From: Trebouxia sp. TZW2008
Lineage: Eukaryota > Chlorophyta > Trebouxiophyceae > Trebouxiales > Trebouxiaceae
Direction of reading: 5' to 3'
Assembly: GCA_002118135.1 (NCBI GenBank)
Contig: BDIU01000186.1
Location: 1-64,000, forward strand
Length of the DNA: 64,000 nt
Part shown: in pieces, positions 1 to 11,186 of the stretch
Numbering within the stretch: position 1 is the stretch's first letter
How the letters are laid out: every line of letters starts with the position of its first letter
Notes under the pieces: model-generated
What the model was told of the DNA's origin: nothing
Databases searched by the model: none
What the model saw: only the letters and a program-made list of their open reading frames with translations
Program-made: the position numbers and the translations under genes

Positions 1-709
1 GGACTGTGCATACCCCAAATCTCACAGCCATAGTGCAAGGCGGGTACCAATATAGATTGCAACGATTGCAAATGGATGTTGACAGTGTTGCCGCATTCCA
101 AGAGAGAGTGACGGCGCTGCACAGCCGCCCAAGAGCCAGCTGCTTTGTGTTTGATAGGCCGGATCAGGTGTGCAATGTCTCCAAGAGGCATGAAAGTGCA
201 AGCCCAAGTACTTGAAAGTGTCAACCTCCTCGACAGGCAGGCCCCCAAATGTGATTGAGGTGACTGTGACCTCCCCAGTGAAAAGTGACATGACCTTGGT
301 CTTTGGGGCGCTGACTTCCATGTGCAATGTGCCAAAGTAAGCAGCCAAAGCATCAACCAAAGCTTGCAGATCCTCGGCACTGGCTGCCAGCAAGCAAATG
401 TCTAGTATAAGCCTGCGTGATGGGAATCTGCAAACGAGCTGACATCGTTTTGAAAGACAGTTCTGCCAAAACGTGCAGTCCAGCTGCCCTTGACGGACTG
501 TAATCACCCACAAAGAGTGCTAGTGTCATCGCGACCGTGACAAACGAGTCTGTGGATCGGCCTGACAACAAACACTTCCGGTGTGCTTGCTGATCGTGTT
601 CTTGACAGCATGCAGTCAAAGCAACAGGAGTTGCCAGAAGGCACAGGGCAAGAGCTTGCTGTATGGAACGCGTTTCTCGTCGGTCATATTGCGGAACAGA
701 GCCTGCCAC
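1..709 (-). mobile_element. Decayed non-LTR retrotransposon reverse transcriptase fragment
   Basis: Minus-strand reading frames encode the C-terminal half of a LINE-type reverse transcriptase. Visible blocks are CLLAASAEDLQALVDALAAY, a segment with TFKYLGLHFH, and, in another frame at positions 1-60, ILVPALHYGCEIWGMHS, the usual thumb-region motif. The frame is broken at least twice. One break falls in the catalytic YADD box, where AY in one frame continues as LDICLLA in the next, so the copy cannot be active. The element is cut by the window edge and its 5' part (353-709) is hard to follow. No poly(A) tail or target-site duplication can be seen. The family (RTE, L1 or other) cannot be decided from this piece. 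Confidence 0.75.
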
Positions 710-834
710 TTCATTCAGAACAGCTTTCTAAATTTTGCAGCACCTGTCAGGGTCCAGGCATCACAAGTACAGTGCAAAAGTGCTGGACAGCTTAGCAGTA
801 CAGCAGACGCAATAGAGCGTTGATTAGCAGATCG

Positions 835-2210
835 ATGTCAGTCACGCAGAAGCCCGTCAGCCTGTCCGGAACCGAGTCTCTTGACAGCGACCTGTTAACC
901 GTTCTTGACAAGCTGATGGAAGAGACGTGAGTTGGTGTGTCTATGCCTGGACAAGGCTGCTTTCCACTATTCTGCACATGTACACTAGACAGCATCTTCA
1001 CGCCTGTACTGCTGCAAAGTCACAATTCAAGGGTCCCAAAGACTTGGCATAGTTGTTTTAGGAAGATCAGACCAAGCAGGTGAAGCTGCCCTTTTGCACA
1101 GAAGGTATATGTCATTGTGATACAGACTGTTCAGAGTCAGCATGTATTTTGTCTGTCAATACCCAGCGCACGTGAGAACATGTTGTCATCACCCTGCCAT
1201 GACATGCATATGGACTGTTGTTGTCACACTGTCATGACTGTGCAGTTTTAAGTGATAATTTGCTTGACGCAGCCAAATGCCATTCAAAGCTTTTGGTTGA
1301 TTTATCTGCTTGACACAGGTCTTCAAATTAGGCGTCCTGCTGTGAAGAGCACATGTCAGGGTGAAAGAAGAAATACATACAGATTTGCGTCGTTGCCACA
1401 CAGTATGATGCAAATCATTGCAGCACATCTCTTGGCTACAACAGCGCTGCTATGTGTGGTGAATCAGCTGAATATGTCTTCTGAAAGGTGCTTTGCTGGC
1501 ACTTTGCTGCCTGCATGTAACGTGCTGAGATACTTGCACAGCAGAGCTTGAGCGTTATTCCGAGAAGGCCGTGTGTAGACACACCAGAAGTGTCGTCTCC
1601 TATCTGATGGACCGATCGGCGGTTAGGCACGATCTCACTTGAGCATGTGATCTGAGTTGAGACACACACTCACTAGGACAGAGCCTAGTCTGTTACACTG
1701 CACAACCTCTATCCTACGCTTCTTCAAGTCCCAAGCTGTGATTGCAGGCATTTGGGGAAATCAAACTTCAGCTCCTAAAGAAATGCCTCACATTGACAAG
1801 TGAGATGAAGCTGCTGCAAACCAGTTGCAGTCAATCCCAGAGGTATGCCATGCTGCTTTCCAGTAGCAAGCAGCTGCAGTTGTACCTTGTGGTCCATATA
1901 GAATCGGTGATGCTGATCAGGGACTGTCACTCATACAGATGACAGCCTGGCATAATTTGCCCTGATTTATGTGCTCGGTGCAGGGTCTGCTGCTCAGAGT
2001 GATGCAGAGATGACAGATGGCCATGCTTCAAGCACAGAAATGTTGCAGCAAATTCTAGAAGAACATGCAGGCTGGCTTGCTAGAATGGGCACTAACACTG
2101 ATCAGAGTTGCAGAACTGGTTTGGCTCTGGCAAGCTTTGTATGCTACATGTCCAATCTTAGCTGCACATGCTGGCGTTATTGCACGCTGCATCCAGGCTG
2201 CCTACTTTAA
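835..2210 (+). CDS. Candidate short intron-containing gene, unknown function
   Basis: Three coding-like pieces lie in order on the plus strand. The first runs from ATG at 835 to a GT donor after 926 and reads MSVTQKPVSLSGTESLDS followed by DLLTVLDKLMEET. The second starts after ATTGCAG at 1748 and reads AFGEIKLQLLKKCLTLTSEM. The third starts after GTGCAG near 1984, contains DAEMTDGHASSTEMLQQILE and ends at a stop at 2210. The pieces are helical and acidic, and the first has a good donor. The phases do not join cleanly in any single model I tried, so at least one boundary is wrong or an exon is missing. No family is recognised. It could be a small coiled-coil subunit or a decayed gene. Confidence 0.3.
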
Positions 2211-3216
2211 GCTTGTGGCTGCTTGAATTACTTCACCAGCAACTCAGCATCCAGCCTTGATTTGTCTGTATACCAGTGGACAAGCAGTACTCTATAATCA
2301 GACTAATGCAGATGCTCATTGTGTATGAGCTGTCGCAATTTTATTGTAGTAAATAATGCAATTGCCAATCTGGCTAGTACCCTACATCTTGCTTGTATGC
2401 ATGCTAGCTAGTATGCTGGGAGCGTTAGTACTAAGTCTATCTGCTAGTATACTTGAGCTGTTAGTATGCTATTTTCACGAGTAAGCATATGCTAGTGCAG
2501 TGGGCAGTACCCCATACTAGAAGGCATTTAGAGGTACTAACAAGGTACTTACCAACTGGCATACTAGAGGGGTACTTGCACTAGAAATGCAGCATACCGT
2601 ATAGTACCGTGCTATAGTATCCCCCTGAATTTGATGTGATGGGATGTCGATGGTCTTGTAAAGCTCGGCGTCTCGTCTTGCTGCAAACGACTGTCACGCT
2701 GCAAGCTTCACCTCATCAACGTATTGTAATTTTTATGAGCGCTCATGATCAGTGCCTTGCCTCCGCTCGATCCACTGATACAGTAACTGTGCTTGTGTCG
2801 CAGGCGAATGACACAACTTGGCGGCCAGCTGCTCGCGATCTCTGATGGTCAGCCGACACGGCATTGCAATGATACGATGATGACATGCTGCATGCTGCGT
2901 TGGAGATGACGAACACGCTGCGCGCAGGATTTCCGTGATCGGCGGTTTGTTCCCACTGGGAACTTCCCAGAGCGTGTTCCGTGCGCGCATTCACGCTGCG
3001 TACTCACGCATGCCGTTTGATGTCAAAGCCATGGTCAAAATTCATGTACATGGCATCTGCCTTGCTTCCGCTTGTAGCGCTCGATGGACATGCGCATGCA
3101 GCTGTGCCGTGCGTTCGATGTCTCCAGCAATTGATGCGCGCCTGCATGCGGCATTGCGACTACAAGCACGCTGTATGCCGTTCGCTGGCAGTGTCGCCTG
3201 CGGTTGACTGCAGTAG
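2211..3216. other. Intergenic, no gene seen; CTAGTA-rich patch
   Basis: No credible exon is seen. Positions about 2360-2620 are rich in CTAGTA, TAGTAC and GGTACT words in both orientations, which gives many short dyads but no clean long stem. Positions 2640-3200 hold only short open frames without coding character. The end of this stretch should contain the promoter of the zinc transporter gene. Confidence 0.5.
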
Positions 3217-6200
3217 ATGCTAGCTGCAGCGGCCAGAAGATTTGCGATGAAACTCTCATCGCCTTCCTGGAGCTACAACACAACACGCGTTGGGCATCAG
3301 CATGTATTGCAGCATACATGCTTCAGCAAACAGCGATCACTTGTCGGGACAGCTGATGCGTCCCTTCTGCGGCAACAGCATGGCTTCAAGCACAGCTGTA
3401 GTAGCAGTCATAGCGGTGGTCGGCATCGGTGTGTCCAGGTCTTTGCAGCCTGGAGCGATCATCACAGACAGCATAGCCATAACAATGGCTGGCCAGTACA
3501 TGTTGGTCCTTGTCGAAGCATTTTCATGTGGTCAAGGAAACGAGAGGAAGAGGAGGACAGGTCAGATTCAGCATGATTATGCAGTTGCATGTCAACACGT
3601 ACTGTGTGCCTGCTGTGACTGACATCTGCTCCTGCTGATGCTTGCAGAAAAGCCATGGGCTTCTTGGCACGAGCTGCTGGCAATGGTGCAGTTGCACCAC
3701 CTGCACCACTTTCTGAAAAGGAAACAAGAGCTTTTCAGAGAGAACTGCACACAGTCAATGTTGGTAAGTTTGACAAGCATGCATAAAAGATAGCGATACA
3801 CAGGCCAACAAAAGATGCTGACTGGATCTGTTGTGGTTGTGCAGCCATATCTGCAAATATAGCTATCTTTTGTGCTAAAGTCGCCACATACTTGGCATCT
3901 GGCAGCAGGTATGTATGCACATAATGCACAGCATGATGATGTCGTTCTCTAGCTGATATTGTTGCAACGACAACATGATCAGCTGGAGAAATTTGCAGTG
4001 ATCTGACAGCTATGCAGATTCCCTCCCTGGACTCACCTGCTCAAATTGCTGTGCAGTGCAATGCTTGCAGAATCAATCCATTCACTGGCAGACATTGGCA
4101 ACCAGGCAAGCCCCAACTCAAGAGTTTTGGTGTCTTTTGCAGCATACTTTCGCTGTTTGTAACTCATTCATCAACTGATGTCTGATACAGATTGATCACC
4201 CATCGTGCTGTATGTCCACAGCCTCACCACTAGCGCTCATGATGCAGCTTGGCTTACACCTCAATGTGCTGCAGTTGTTGCTTCGGACTGGCATCCAGCG
4301 ATCAAAAAAGGCACCAAGCGCTTTGCATCCATACGGCTACATGAAAGACAAGTTTGTCTGGTCCCTTATCTCAGCTGTGGGCATATTCTGCCTGGGAGCT
4401 GGTGTCACAGTTGTCCACGGCTTTCATGGCCTGTTTGTTCAAACACAACTAGAGCATCTCACAGCAGGCTTGACAGGTCAGCAGCACCTTGCTGAAGTAC
4501 ACCCCAATCCCTGACTGTGATAGCACATTCTCGGGTGCATGAAATCTGTTGTTTGCAGATGCTGATATCGAGATGCCGCATGCGTGAACGTATAGCCGCT
4601 GTAGGTGTCTCTGGTGGTGCTTGGTTATCTTGCAAGCTCATTGTCTGGTCAGCCAAGTCTCCATTGGCAATGTGTGCTGTAACATCTGCCTCTATAGTGA
4701 CGAATGCTTGCCTTCAATCAAACGCACTTGTGCAGAAGCAAAACAGTTCAGCTCTGCAGCACAGACTAGCACAACAAGTCTTGCTCTAGGCTCTGACTGC
4801 ATCTGTCTGTCATGTATTGCTCAAAAGGCCAGCAGCACAAGTACAGTGGTCACAATTACAGTGGACAAAACAATGATGGCCAGAACTATCACGGCCAGAA
4901 CAACAATGACCAGAACTGCAATGGCTTGTCCTGACATTGTGGCAGTTGTTGTAGCAACCACAGCAGTTCTGACCATTATTATCATGTCCATTGTGGTTCT
5001 GGCCATGTAGATCTGCTGCTGGCTGTTTGAGCAGCTTCTGCCACAGTTTAAGCGTACTTTACCTCATAAGGAGTCTCGCTGCTGCTGGAGGGCTACTCCC
5101 TGCTGGTAGCAGCGTGTGAAGTGCCCCCTATCTCGCTCAACCCTCTCAATAAACAACTGCAATGGGCACAGCTAGGAAGCTCACTGCTGCTGCTGAAGGG
5201 CTGTCTTATCTGCCGTGCTATTGCTATTGCTATTGATCAGGCAGTCAATTTCGGAGTGCTTGCTGCTTGCTTTCAGCGCGTGCGGTCAGCTGTTCAGGAC
5301 AGCTCAGACGCTGCAGCTTCATCAACAGCAGCAGCCAGCCACAGATGCTATCAAACTTGTAACAAGTTGCTGCGATCGTATCAATATGCGTTGACCTTGG
5401 CAATGGTCGATTTCGTTGGACATTCTTTTGCACAGATACAAATGGGCTATCTCATCCATATCATGACAAATTGCATGCTGTCGCAGTCTTGGGAGTGTCG
5501 CTACTGCTGGAGGGTTACTCCCTGTTGGTAGCAATACGCACAGTCACTGCTGGGGCTGCTCAGCAGGGTCTCAGCTTTGCCGAGTTTGTGCGGCGAGGCA
5601 TGGACCCCACCAGCATTGCTGTCATGATGGAAGATGGCGCTGCATGTGCTGGTCTGGTTGTTGCAGGTAACACTCACAATCGCAACCAGTGTAATGATAA
5701 CATCACGACTGTGACAGTGACGAACGTAGCAACAATGATGACAACAGTGGTGTGAATCTTCATGATAGAAACAAGTGTCACAGTAAAATTGGTTTTGAAC
5801 TTGTAATCAACAGCAAAATCAGTCTGCAGCTGTTGTGGTGAGTTCAGCTCGGTCCCATTCGAAAGCGTATGCAGCATGATTGGTTCCCGGCTGTGCAACA
5901 GCTTGACCTATGCAGCATGTTCACCGACAGCAATGATGTGCAGGCACTACTTGTGGGCATATGTGATGCTGTGTGCTGCAATTGACCAAATGAGTGAGTG
6001 CAGGTGTAGCAACATATGTCACATGGATGACAGGCAACAGCGTGTTTGATGCCATTGGCTCAATTAGCGTCGGGGTGCTGCTAGGCATCACAGCCATCTT
6101 CCTTATACAGCGGAATCGACAATTGCTCATAGGTCAGCTGTTGCAGTCAAATGTCCCTTAGTCCTGTGTCCTCAAACAATTCCAGCAGTTTCTGATTCTG

Positions 6201-8130
6201 TAGAGCTTCCGCTCTATGTCTTCTGCTTCCATTTGCTCTTGTTGTGAGAGGCTGTGGCTGCAATCAGTGAGTTTGATCCAATGCTCATTTTGCCCAAATT
6301 GCCTGCGTCCTGCCTGGTGGTCGTGCAGAAGATGAAGCAGTAGTGCATATGCATGCTTGCAGCTTTACATGTATATGCTCATGTCAAAAAGGCCAGTGCG
6401 CAACGAAGCTCTCAATGCAGTACAGTAACATCTCTTGGTAACAACTGCATTGAATCCCAAGAAGGTTGACCTTGTATCAAATTGTCCCTGTTGACAGTTG
6501 CGGTTGCAGTGAATGGTTGCCAATTGCATTGTCCTTACCTTGAGAATATCCTTACATCGAGTGTCCTTAGAAAGACAATGTACTGGTGGTTTTGCAGGCC
6601 GTTCAATGAACGTACCTGACATGGCAAAAGTGCTGAATCACCTGCGGAAGGACCCTGTAGTAAAGGTCAGTCCTCCTGTCTCCTCTGCAGCCACAGGCAC
6701 TCCCTGCTGCAACTTGCCACTGCTGCTTGGCAGCACTGCAGTGTGTTGTCATTTGCAGCAGTCGGAATCTCACTGTCAATCATTCACTGCAGTGTGTTGT
6801 CATTTACAGCAGTAAGAATTCGTTATCACTCCTTCATGCCCCACAGGCTGCCAACCTGTGCTGCCGTCTACTTTGCGGCTGCATGCTTATAGCCTCTCGC
6901 CATCCAACATGCCATTGCTGCTTGTCAGCACTGCAGTGTGTTGTCATTTGCAGCAGCTAGAATTTTGTTGTCAATTCTTCATGTCTCACTGGCTGCAGAC
7001 CTGTGCTGTTTTGTGTACTTGTGGCGGCATGCTTGCAGCCTCTGTGCAGCTGCTTTGGATGAGTCTCACTGACAGCATGGCTGATGCTTCAGGCTGTGTA
7101 TGACGCCAAGAGCGAAGAGATTGGCCCTGGCATCTACCGTTTCAAGGCAGAGATAGGTACATTTGCTACACCCTGGAACAGTCAAGTCCATCTGTGCATG
7201 TATGACTTGCTTCAAAGGTCATAAGGCAGCCCTAGAATACGCACAACATGTCAATAATGCATCAAGTCCTCATTCAGCATGCCCATAAATCAAGGCACTG
7301 CTGCTGCTCCCCATGCATGCATGCTGATGGCTTGAGGCAAGTGCTCAAAGCAAAATCTCAGCCACTCCTTGCATGTTGCGCAAGCTCAAGCCGATTTGGC
7401 CAGACAGGAGCCATACACGTCTAGCACCTGTGGTGGAATGTGTCATTCGTTGTCTTTTCTGAGTGATGCACGATGCTGCATCAATCTTCTCAATATGGCA
7501 CCAGAACATGTTTGGTATCAGCAGCAAACATATGTGAACTTGCAGACTTTGTTGGGGAGGAAGTGGTCCAGAGGCATATGTCCCGCCTAGGCAGGGAGAT
7601 GCTGTATCACCGCATTGAGGCAGCATCCACAACACCAGATCGGAAAGCGCTTGAACTTGTCTTGCAAGAATATGGTGCGTCCCTTGCCTCTGGTCTAGGC
7701 AGCATGCAGTCAACCTGTGTGAGGGCCTTGCGGGAAAAAGCACCTGACTTGGTCTGCTGTGTAATAACAAGTACAAGGCTTGTACTTCAGTCAAACTGTT
7801 TCCAGGCTATCCAACAAACTGGTCTCTTCAGTTTCTGTACGTTTAGCACCGATGATCAAGGCATTATTGAGGGCATGTGTATAGCTGTGACTGCTGCCTG
7901 CCATGCAGTCATTCAGTGTTTGGTTTGCATACATCCAACTTTTTGCAGGCAAAGACATGGTGGGAGCGCTGGGTGCTGAGGTTGACCGGCTAGAGAATGA
8001 GGTCAGGGAGCTAGTGCCAGGCCTGCGCCACATAGATTTAGAGACTGACAGAGGCAACCGGGAGCGTCAGTCTGTTGATGACCCACAGCCATTCCAAATT
8101 GCTGCTATGCCTGCAGCACAGCCATCATGA
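3217..8130 (+). CDS. SLC30A9: SLC30A9/MTPC4-type zinc transporter (cation diffusion facilitator)
   Basis: Exons read as 3217-3560, 3648-3763, 3845-3908, 4057-4105, 4275-4476, 5487-5666, 6004-6132, 6598-6665, 7093-7156, 7546-7674 and 7949-8130. All phases agree and give about 508 residues. The first exon is Arg/Ser-rich like a mitochondrial presequence; if it is wrong, ATG 3655 starts a 391-residue protein. Family landmarks are the metal-site motif ESIHSLADIGNQ (H183xxxD187), ALHPYGYMKDKFVWSLISAV, MDPTSIAVMMEDGA, FDAIGSISVGVLLG, GPGIYRFKAEI and the C-terminal GALGAEVDRLENEVRELVPG. In animals SLC30A9 exports zinc from mitochondria, and Arabidopsis MTPC4 is the plant relative. The intron after 4105 begins GCAAGC (GC-AG). 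Introns hold exon echoes, a foldback and a MITE. Identity is confident; exon 1 is the least certain part. Confidence 0.9.
4874..5010. repeat. Intronic foldback (imperfect inverted repeat)
   Basis: The left arm at about 4874-4928 (GGCCAGAAC and CAATGACCAGAACTGC words) is the imperfect reverse complement of the right arm at about 4955-5010 (GCAGTTCTGACC, GTTCTGGCC). Both strands are therefore open in a similar Thr/Val/Ile-rich reading. It lies in intron 5 of the zinc transporter. It is more likely a hairpin than a coding exon. Confidence 0.55.
5070..5216 (+). repeat. Two decayed echoes of zinc transporter exon 6
   Basis: Positions 5070-5113 translate as GVSLLLEGYSLLVA, nearly the same as the start of exon 6 (5487 onward, VLGVSLLLEGYSLLVA). 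Positions 5175-5216 are a more diverged copy reading GSSLLLLKGCLI. The first echo is preceded by AAG, which would splice in the correct phase. The frame then runs on open to 5531 without an obvious donor. Confidence 0.8.
6421..6582. mobile_element. MITE copy 1 (TA-type, ~160-180 bp family)
   Basis: The ends are degenerate versions of the family terminal inverted repeat CAGTGACTTCTCTTTGTAA next to TA. The interior holds the shared words GTCCTTACAT and TGTCCTTA. It is in intron 7 of the zinc transporter and ends 15 bp before the acceptor AG at 6597. Confidence 0.65.
6717..6960 (+). repeat. Intronic tandem repeat around GCAGTGTGTTGTCATTTGCAG
   Basis: The block with CACTGCAGTGTGTTGTCATT occurs near 6730, 6785 and 6925, in intron 8 of the zinc transporter. 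The outer two copies are about 194 bp apart and share longer flanks. Each block ends in TTGCAG or TTACAG, so it carries acceptor-like sites. Confidence 0.7.
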
Positions 8131-9500
8131 CAGTTCTGCGTGTAGCAATACAAGCACTGCTGGTGAAAGAAAATCCTCAAATTTGCACAGTCGTCTTAAC
8201 AACTTTATGCTGTTGAGTTCATTCAGGCTCATTGATCAACTTTCCTGATCTTGTTCCTATTCATTCATTGGCAGTTATGTCCGCTGCCAAAATATGTCAA
8301 AGCAACTCTTATGTTGACTTGGCAGCTGTACTATTGAGCCATGACCAGTTTCAAGTGATTGCTTAGTCTTGATACTATTGAGATCTAGACGTTACCTTCG
8401 TTGTACTTACTGGTTTCAGGCCTTAGGTGTTGTCGGCACTGCTTTTGGTGTAGGTTTATTCTTTGGTTGCTTGTGCTTAAGCCAATCTTTGATGGCTGTT
8501 GTGCTGTTTCTGATAGTTCCCAAACCTATTGTCTGGTGGCACACCTCGTGGCAAAAGCTTGCATGCAGGGCCTCTTCTTGCGGATAAAGCACAACCTACT
8601 TAGGTAATGTCCAGCACTCTAGTAACATGCAAGTGCTGTAACATGGTATCTGTGAAGCTATAATGCCATATCCTTCATTGCACAGCTAACGCAGACTCAA
8701 AGCTGAGTACTGTTAGACGCTGGTGTGTGCCGGGTTGGGGTCATCAAGGCTTCAGCCTTGTCTAAGCCTTGAAAGATTCCTGGACAGAGCAGGGAACCCA
8801 TTGCTGATGCGGCAGCACGGTAACACATTTATTGTTTCAGCTTGCACACAACGTGGGTGACTTCCTGACATCAGCAATCTGCCAGCAGACCATATGAACG
8901 GCATCTTACACATGATTGTGATACCAGCTGGGTGTTATGGTGACAAGAAGGCGGGCGCTGTCATGACACCATGAAAGCAGGTGCTGCAATGAGACCATGG
9001 ACACACGTGCCAACATGTGCAGCAAGCAAGAATTTGCATATGCTGAGGTGGTACAGCACCTCAACAGGACTGGCAGAGCATCGCTGTGCTGTCTAGCACT
9101 GCGAACAAAGCAACCTGCAGGACCCTGTGGACCTCTTTTGCATTGCAGCTGCTGTAGGTTTGAGCATGCTGGCGCCTACTGCCAAGGTTCCCCAAACAAC
9201 AAGCTGCCCTTAGACAGCAGAGTGCTTTGTCTGCAACTGTCAGCCTGTCTGTCAATACCGCTGCTGGCTGCTGCTGTAAGGTCAGTGAAACACACAAAAA
9301 ACCACAACCCTGAAGCTTGCAGGATCTTCTGCTGACATGTCAAGACCTCCCAAATCAAGGCGCACAGTGACAGCATGCTGATTGTGACAGATGCATCCGC
9401 ACACAATGTCGCATGTACCATGTTACACACTTGTGCCTAAGCTGCTAGTTGGCACAATCTATGATGCTGCTGCACTCTGAGTCCTGGGCTTGGCAGTCTC
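8131..9500. other. Intergenic, no gene seen
   Basis: This should hold the 3' UTR of the zinc transporter at its start. Short hydrophobic frames at 8369-8607 have no convincing splice context and no family match. Nothing else can be supported. Confidence 0.5.
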
Positions 9501-9539
9501 CCCTGTAGACAGACAGAGGCAGACAACAGTCAGAGACAC

Positions 9540-10045
9540 GCTGGCAATCACAAGCTGTTTGCCAGCTAATGAAGCCTAAGCAGTATGGCAGTATTGTGCA
9601 AGTAGGTTGACAGACACAGACAAGACACCAGTCAGAGACATGCTGGCAATGACAAGCTGTTTGCCAGCTGATGAAGCCCATGCTGTGTGGCAGTACTGCG
9701 CAAGCTAGGTTGACAGACAGTGAAGACAATACCGAAAGACATGTGCTGGCAATGACAAGCTGTTTGCCAGGTGTTAAAGCCTAGCTGTATGGCAGCACTG
9801 TGCAAGCTAGGTTGACAGACAGAGAAGACAATTCTGAGAGACATGTGCTGGCAAGCTGTTTGTCAGCTGATCAAGCCCAAGCTGTATAGCAGTACTGTGC
9901 AAGCTAGCTTGACAGACAGAGCAGACAAGAGTCAGAGATATGCTGGCAATGGCAAGCTGTTTGCCAGCTGATACAACCCGAGCAGTATGGCAGTGTCGTG
10001 CAAGCTAGGTTGACAGACAGAGCAAACAACAATGGGACACATGCT
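9540..10045. repeat. Minisatellite, period about 102 bp, about 5 copies
   Basis: Successive copies begin near 9544, 9646, 9749, 9851 and 9945. Each contains ACAAGCTGTTTGCCAGCTGA, a GCAGTACTGTGCAAGCTAG-type block and TTGACAGACAGAG. Copies differ by substitutions and short indels. The minus-strand open frames through it are by-products of the repeat. Confidence 0.9.
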
Positions 10046-10294
10046 AGCAGTGAGCAAGATGTCACAAGATGATGCAAAGCCAATCCATGTTGCAATAATG
10101 TGCAAGCTAGGCTGTACCTTCTCTGAAGTTGTTCTTTGCTCTGCGGGGCATGTCTCGCAAATGCCTCATGCGTCCTGTGCCTGTGGTCTTTCTCCTGATT
10201 GCCTTGGCAGACCAGTTGTCTGCACGGCAAAGTGATCTTGAGTACTCCTTGTTTGCTGAAGAAGGACTGTCTCTTATGCTTTGCTGCTAGCATG

Positions 10295-10711
10295 TCAACC
10301 CCCCAGCTCTGACTGTTGTTGATGTGCAGACACAGCGCTGGCCAGTGACTGATGCTGCAGGCAAATGTAAATGCACCGAACGCTTTCTTTACAGACTCAA
10401 CCCACGGGAAGTAATAAGCAGTGTTTGCTCACATTTCCTGATGCGAGCTGCTGGGTATCCGCAGGACGAGCAAGTGCTCTTCTGGATGTGGAAAGACCTA
10501 CGCCCACACCGTCTGCATAGTGTGTGGGTCTTGTTGCGCCTCTTACCTGCAAGGCAGGTTTGCACAGATCAGCATCATACTTGAGTCTATGCTCGAGCAG
10601 CAGCAAGTTTGCTTTCAAAAGTCTTACCAAACGACCCGGTACCCTTGCCAGCCTTTCCCATACTGCTGACTTTGGAGTGTGCGGACGAGGCGCAACACTA
10701 GAAGGGAGCTC
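10295..10711 (-). CDS. Candidate 3' part of a small unknown gene
   Basis: Two minus-strand exons fit together in phase 0. Exon 10711-10547 follows GTCTCAG, reads [20 protein letters not shown] and [14 protein letters not shown], and ends CAG before GTAAGA. Exon 10354-10295 follows CTGCAG, reads [19 protein letters not shown] and stops. The sequence is basic and probably helical. The 5' exon with the start codon was not found; an open frame at 11092-10853 is a possible source but does not join in phase. If real, the gene is divergent from the large gene that starts at 11187. No family is recognised. Confidence 0.3.
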
Positions 10712-11186
10712 CTGAGACAATCGCCGCCGTGATGTCTCTGTTGGTGACTAATTGGTCTCTACAGTTTCGATCATTTGTGTCAGCCTAGCACAGCAAGCGA
10801 TTGGAGCAATCAAGGGTACAACATTTTGGAAGCCCCGCTGAGGGCTGTGAGATCATTCTTTGCAATGAGATCTTCCTGTGGTATGTGACCTAGCGCCAGC
10901 GGTCAGAGCAGACAGGTGAGTGAGATACTGTCCGCTGCGCATGCCACGCTGCTGCAAGTGCGAATCAGCGGTCACTGTGCTTTGGTCGATGACTGCCTTC
11001 AGTCCCATGCGATGTGACATCTCGATGCCATGCTTTGCTTGTATGCACGAGTTTGAGTCACGCATGGGCTCAGCCTGAGCAGTGTCTGGCAATCAGCAAG
11101 TTTAGAAATGTCCATCTATCGTAGCCTACGTTCGCTATTTGAGCCCCGTGTTCGGTTCAGGTCACCGGTTTTCAATGACAGAGGCT

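Noticed and set aside
4821..5010. Thr-rich membrane-like exon in the zinc transporter
   Set aside because: The open frames on both strands come from a foldback; no acceptor/donor pair in the right phase was found.
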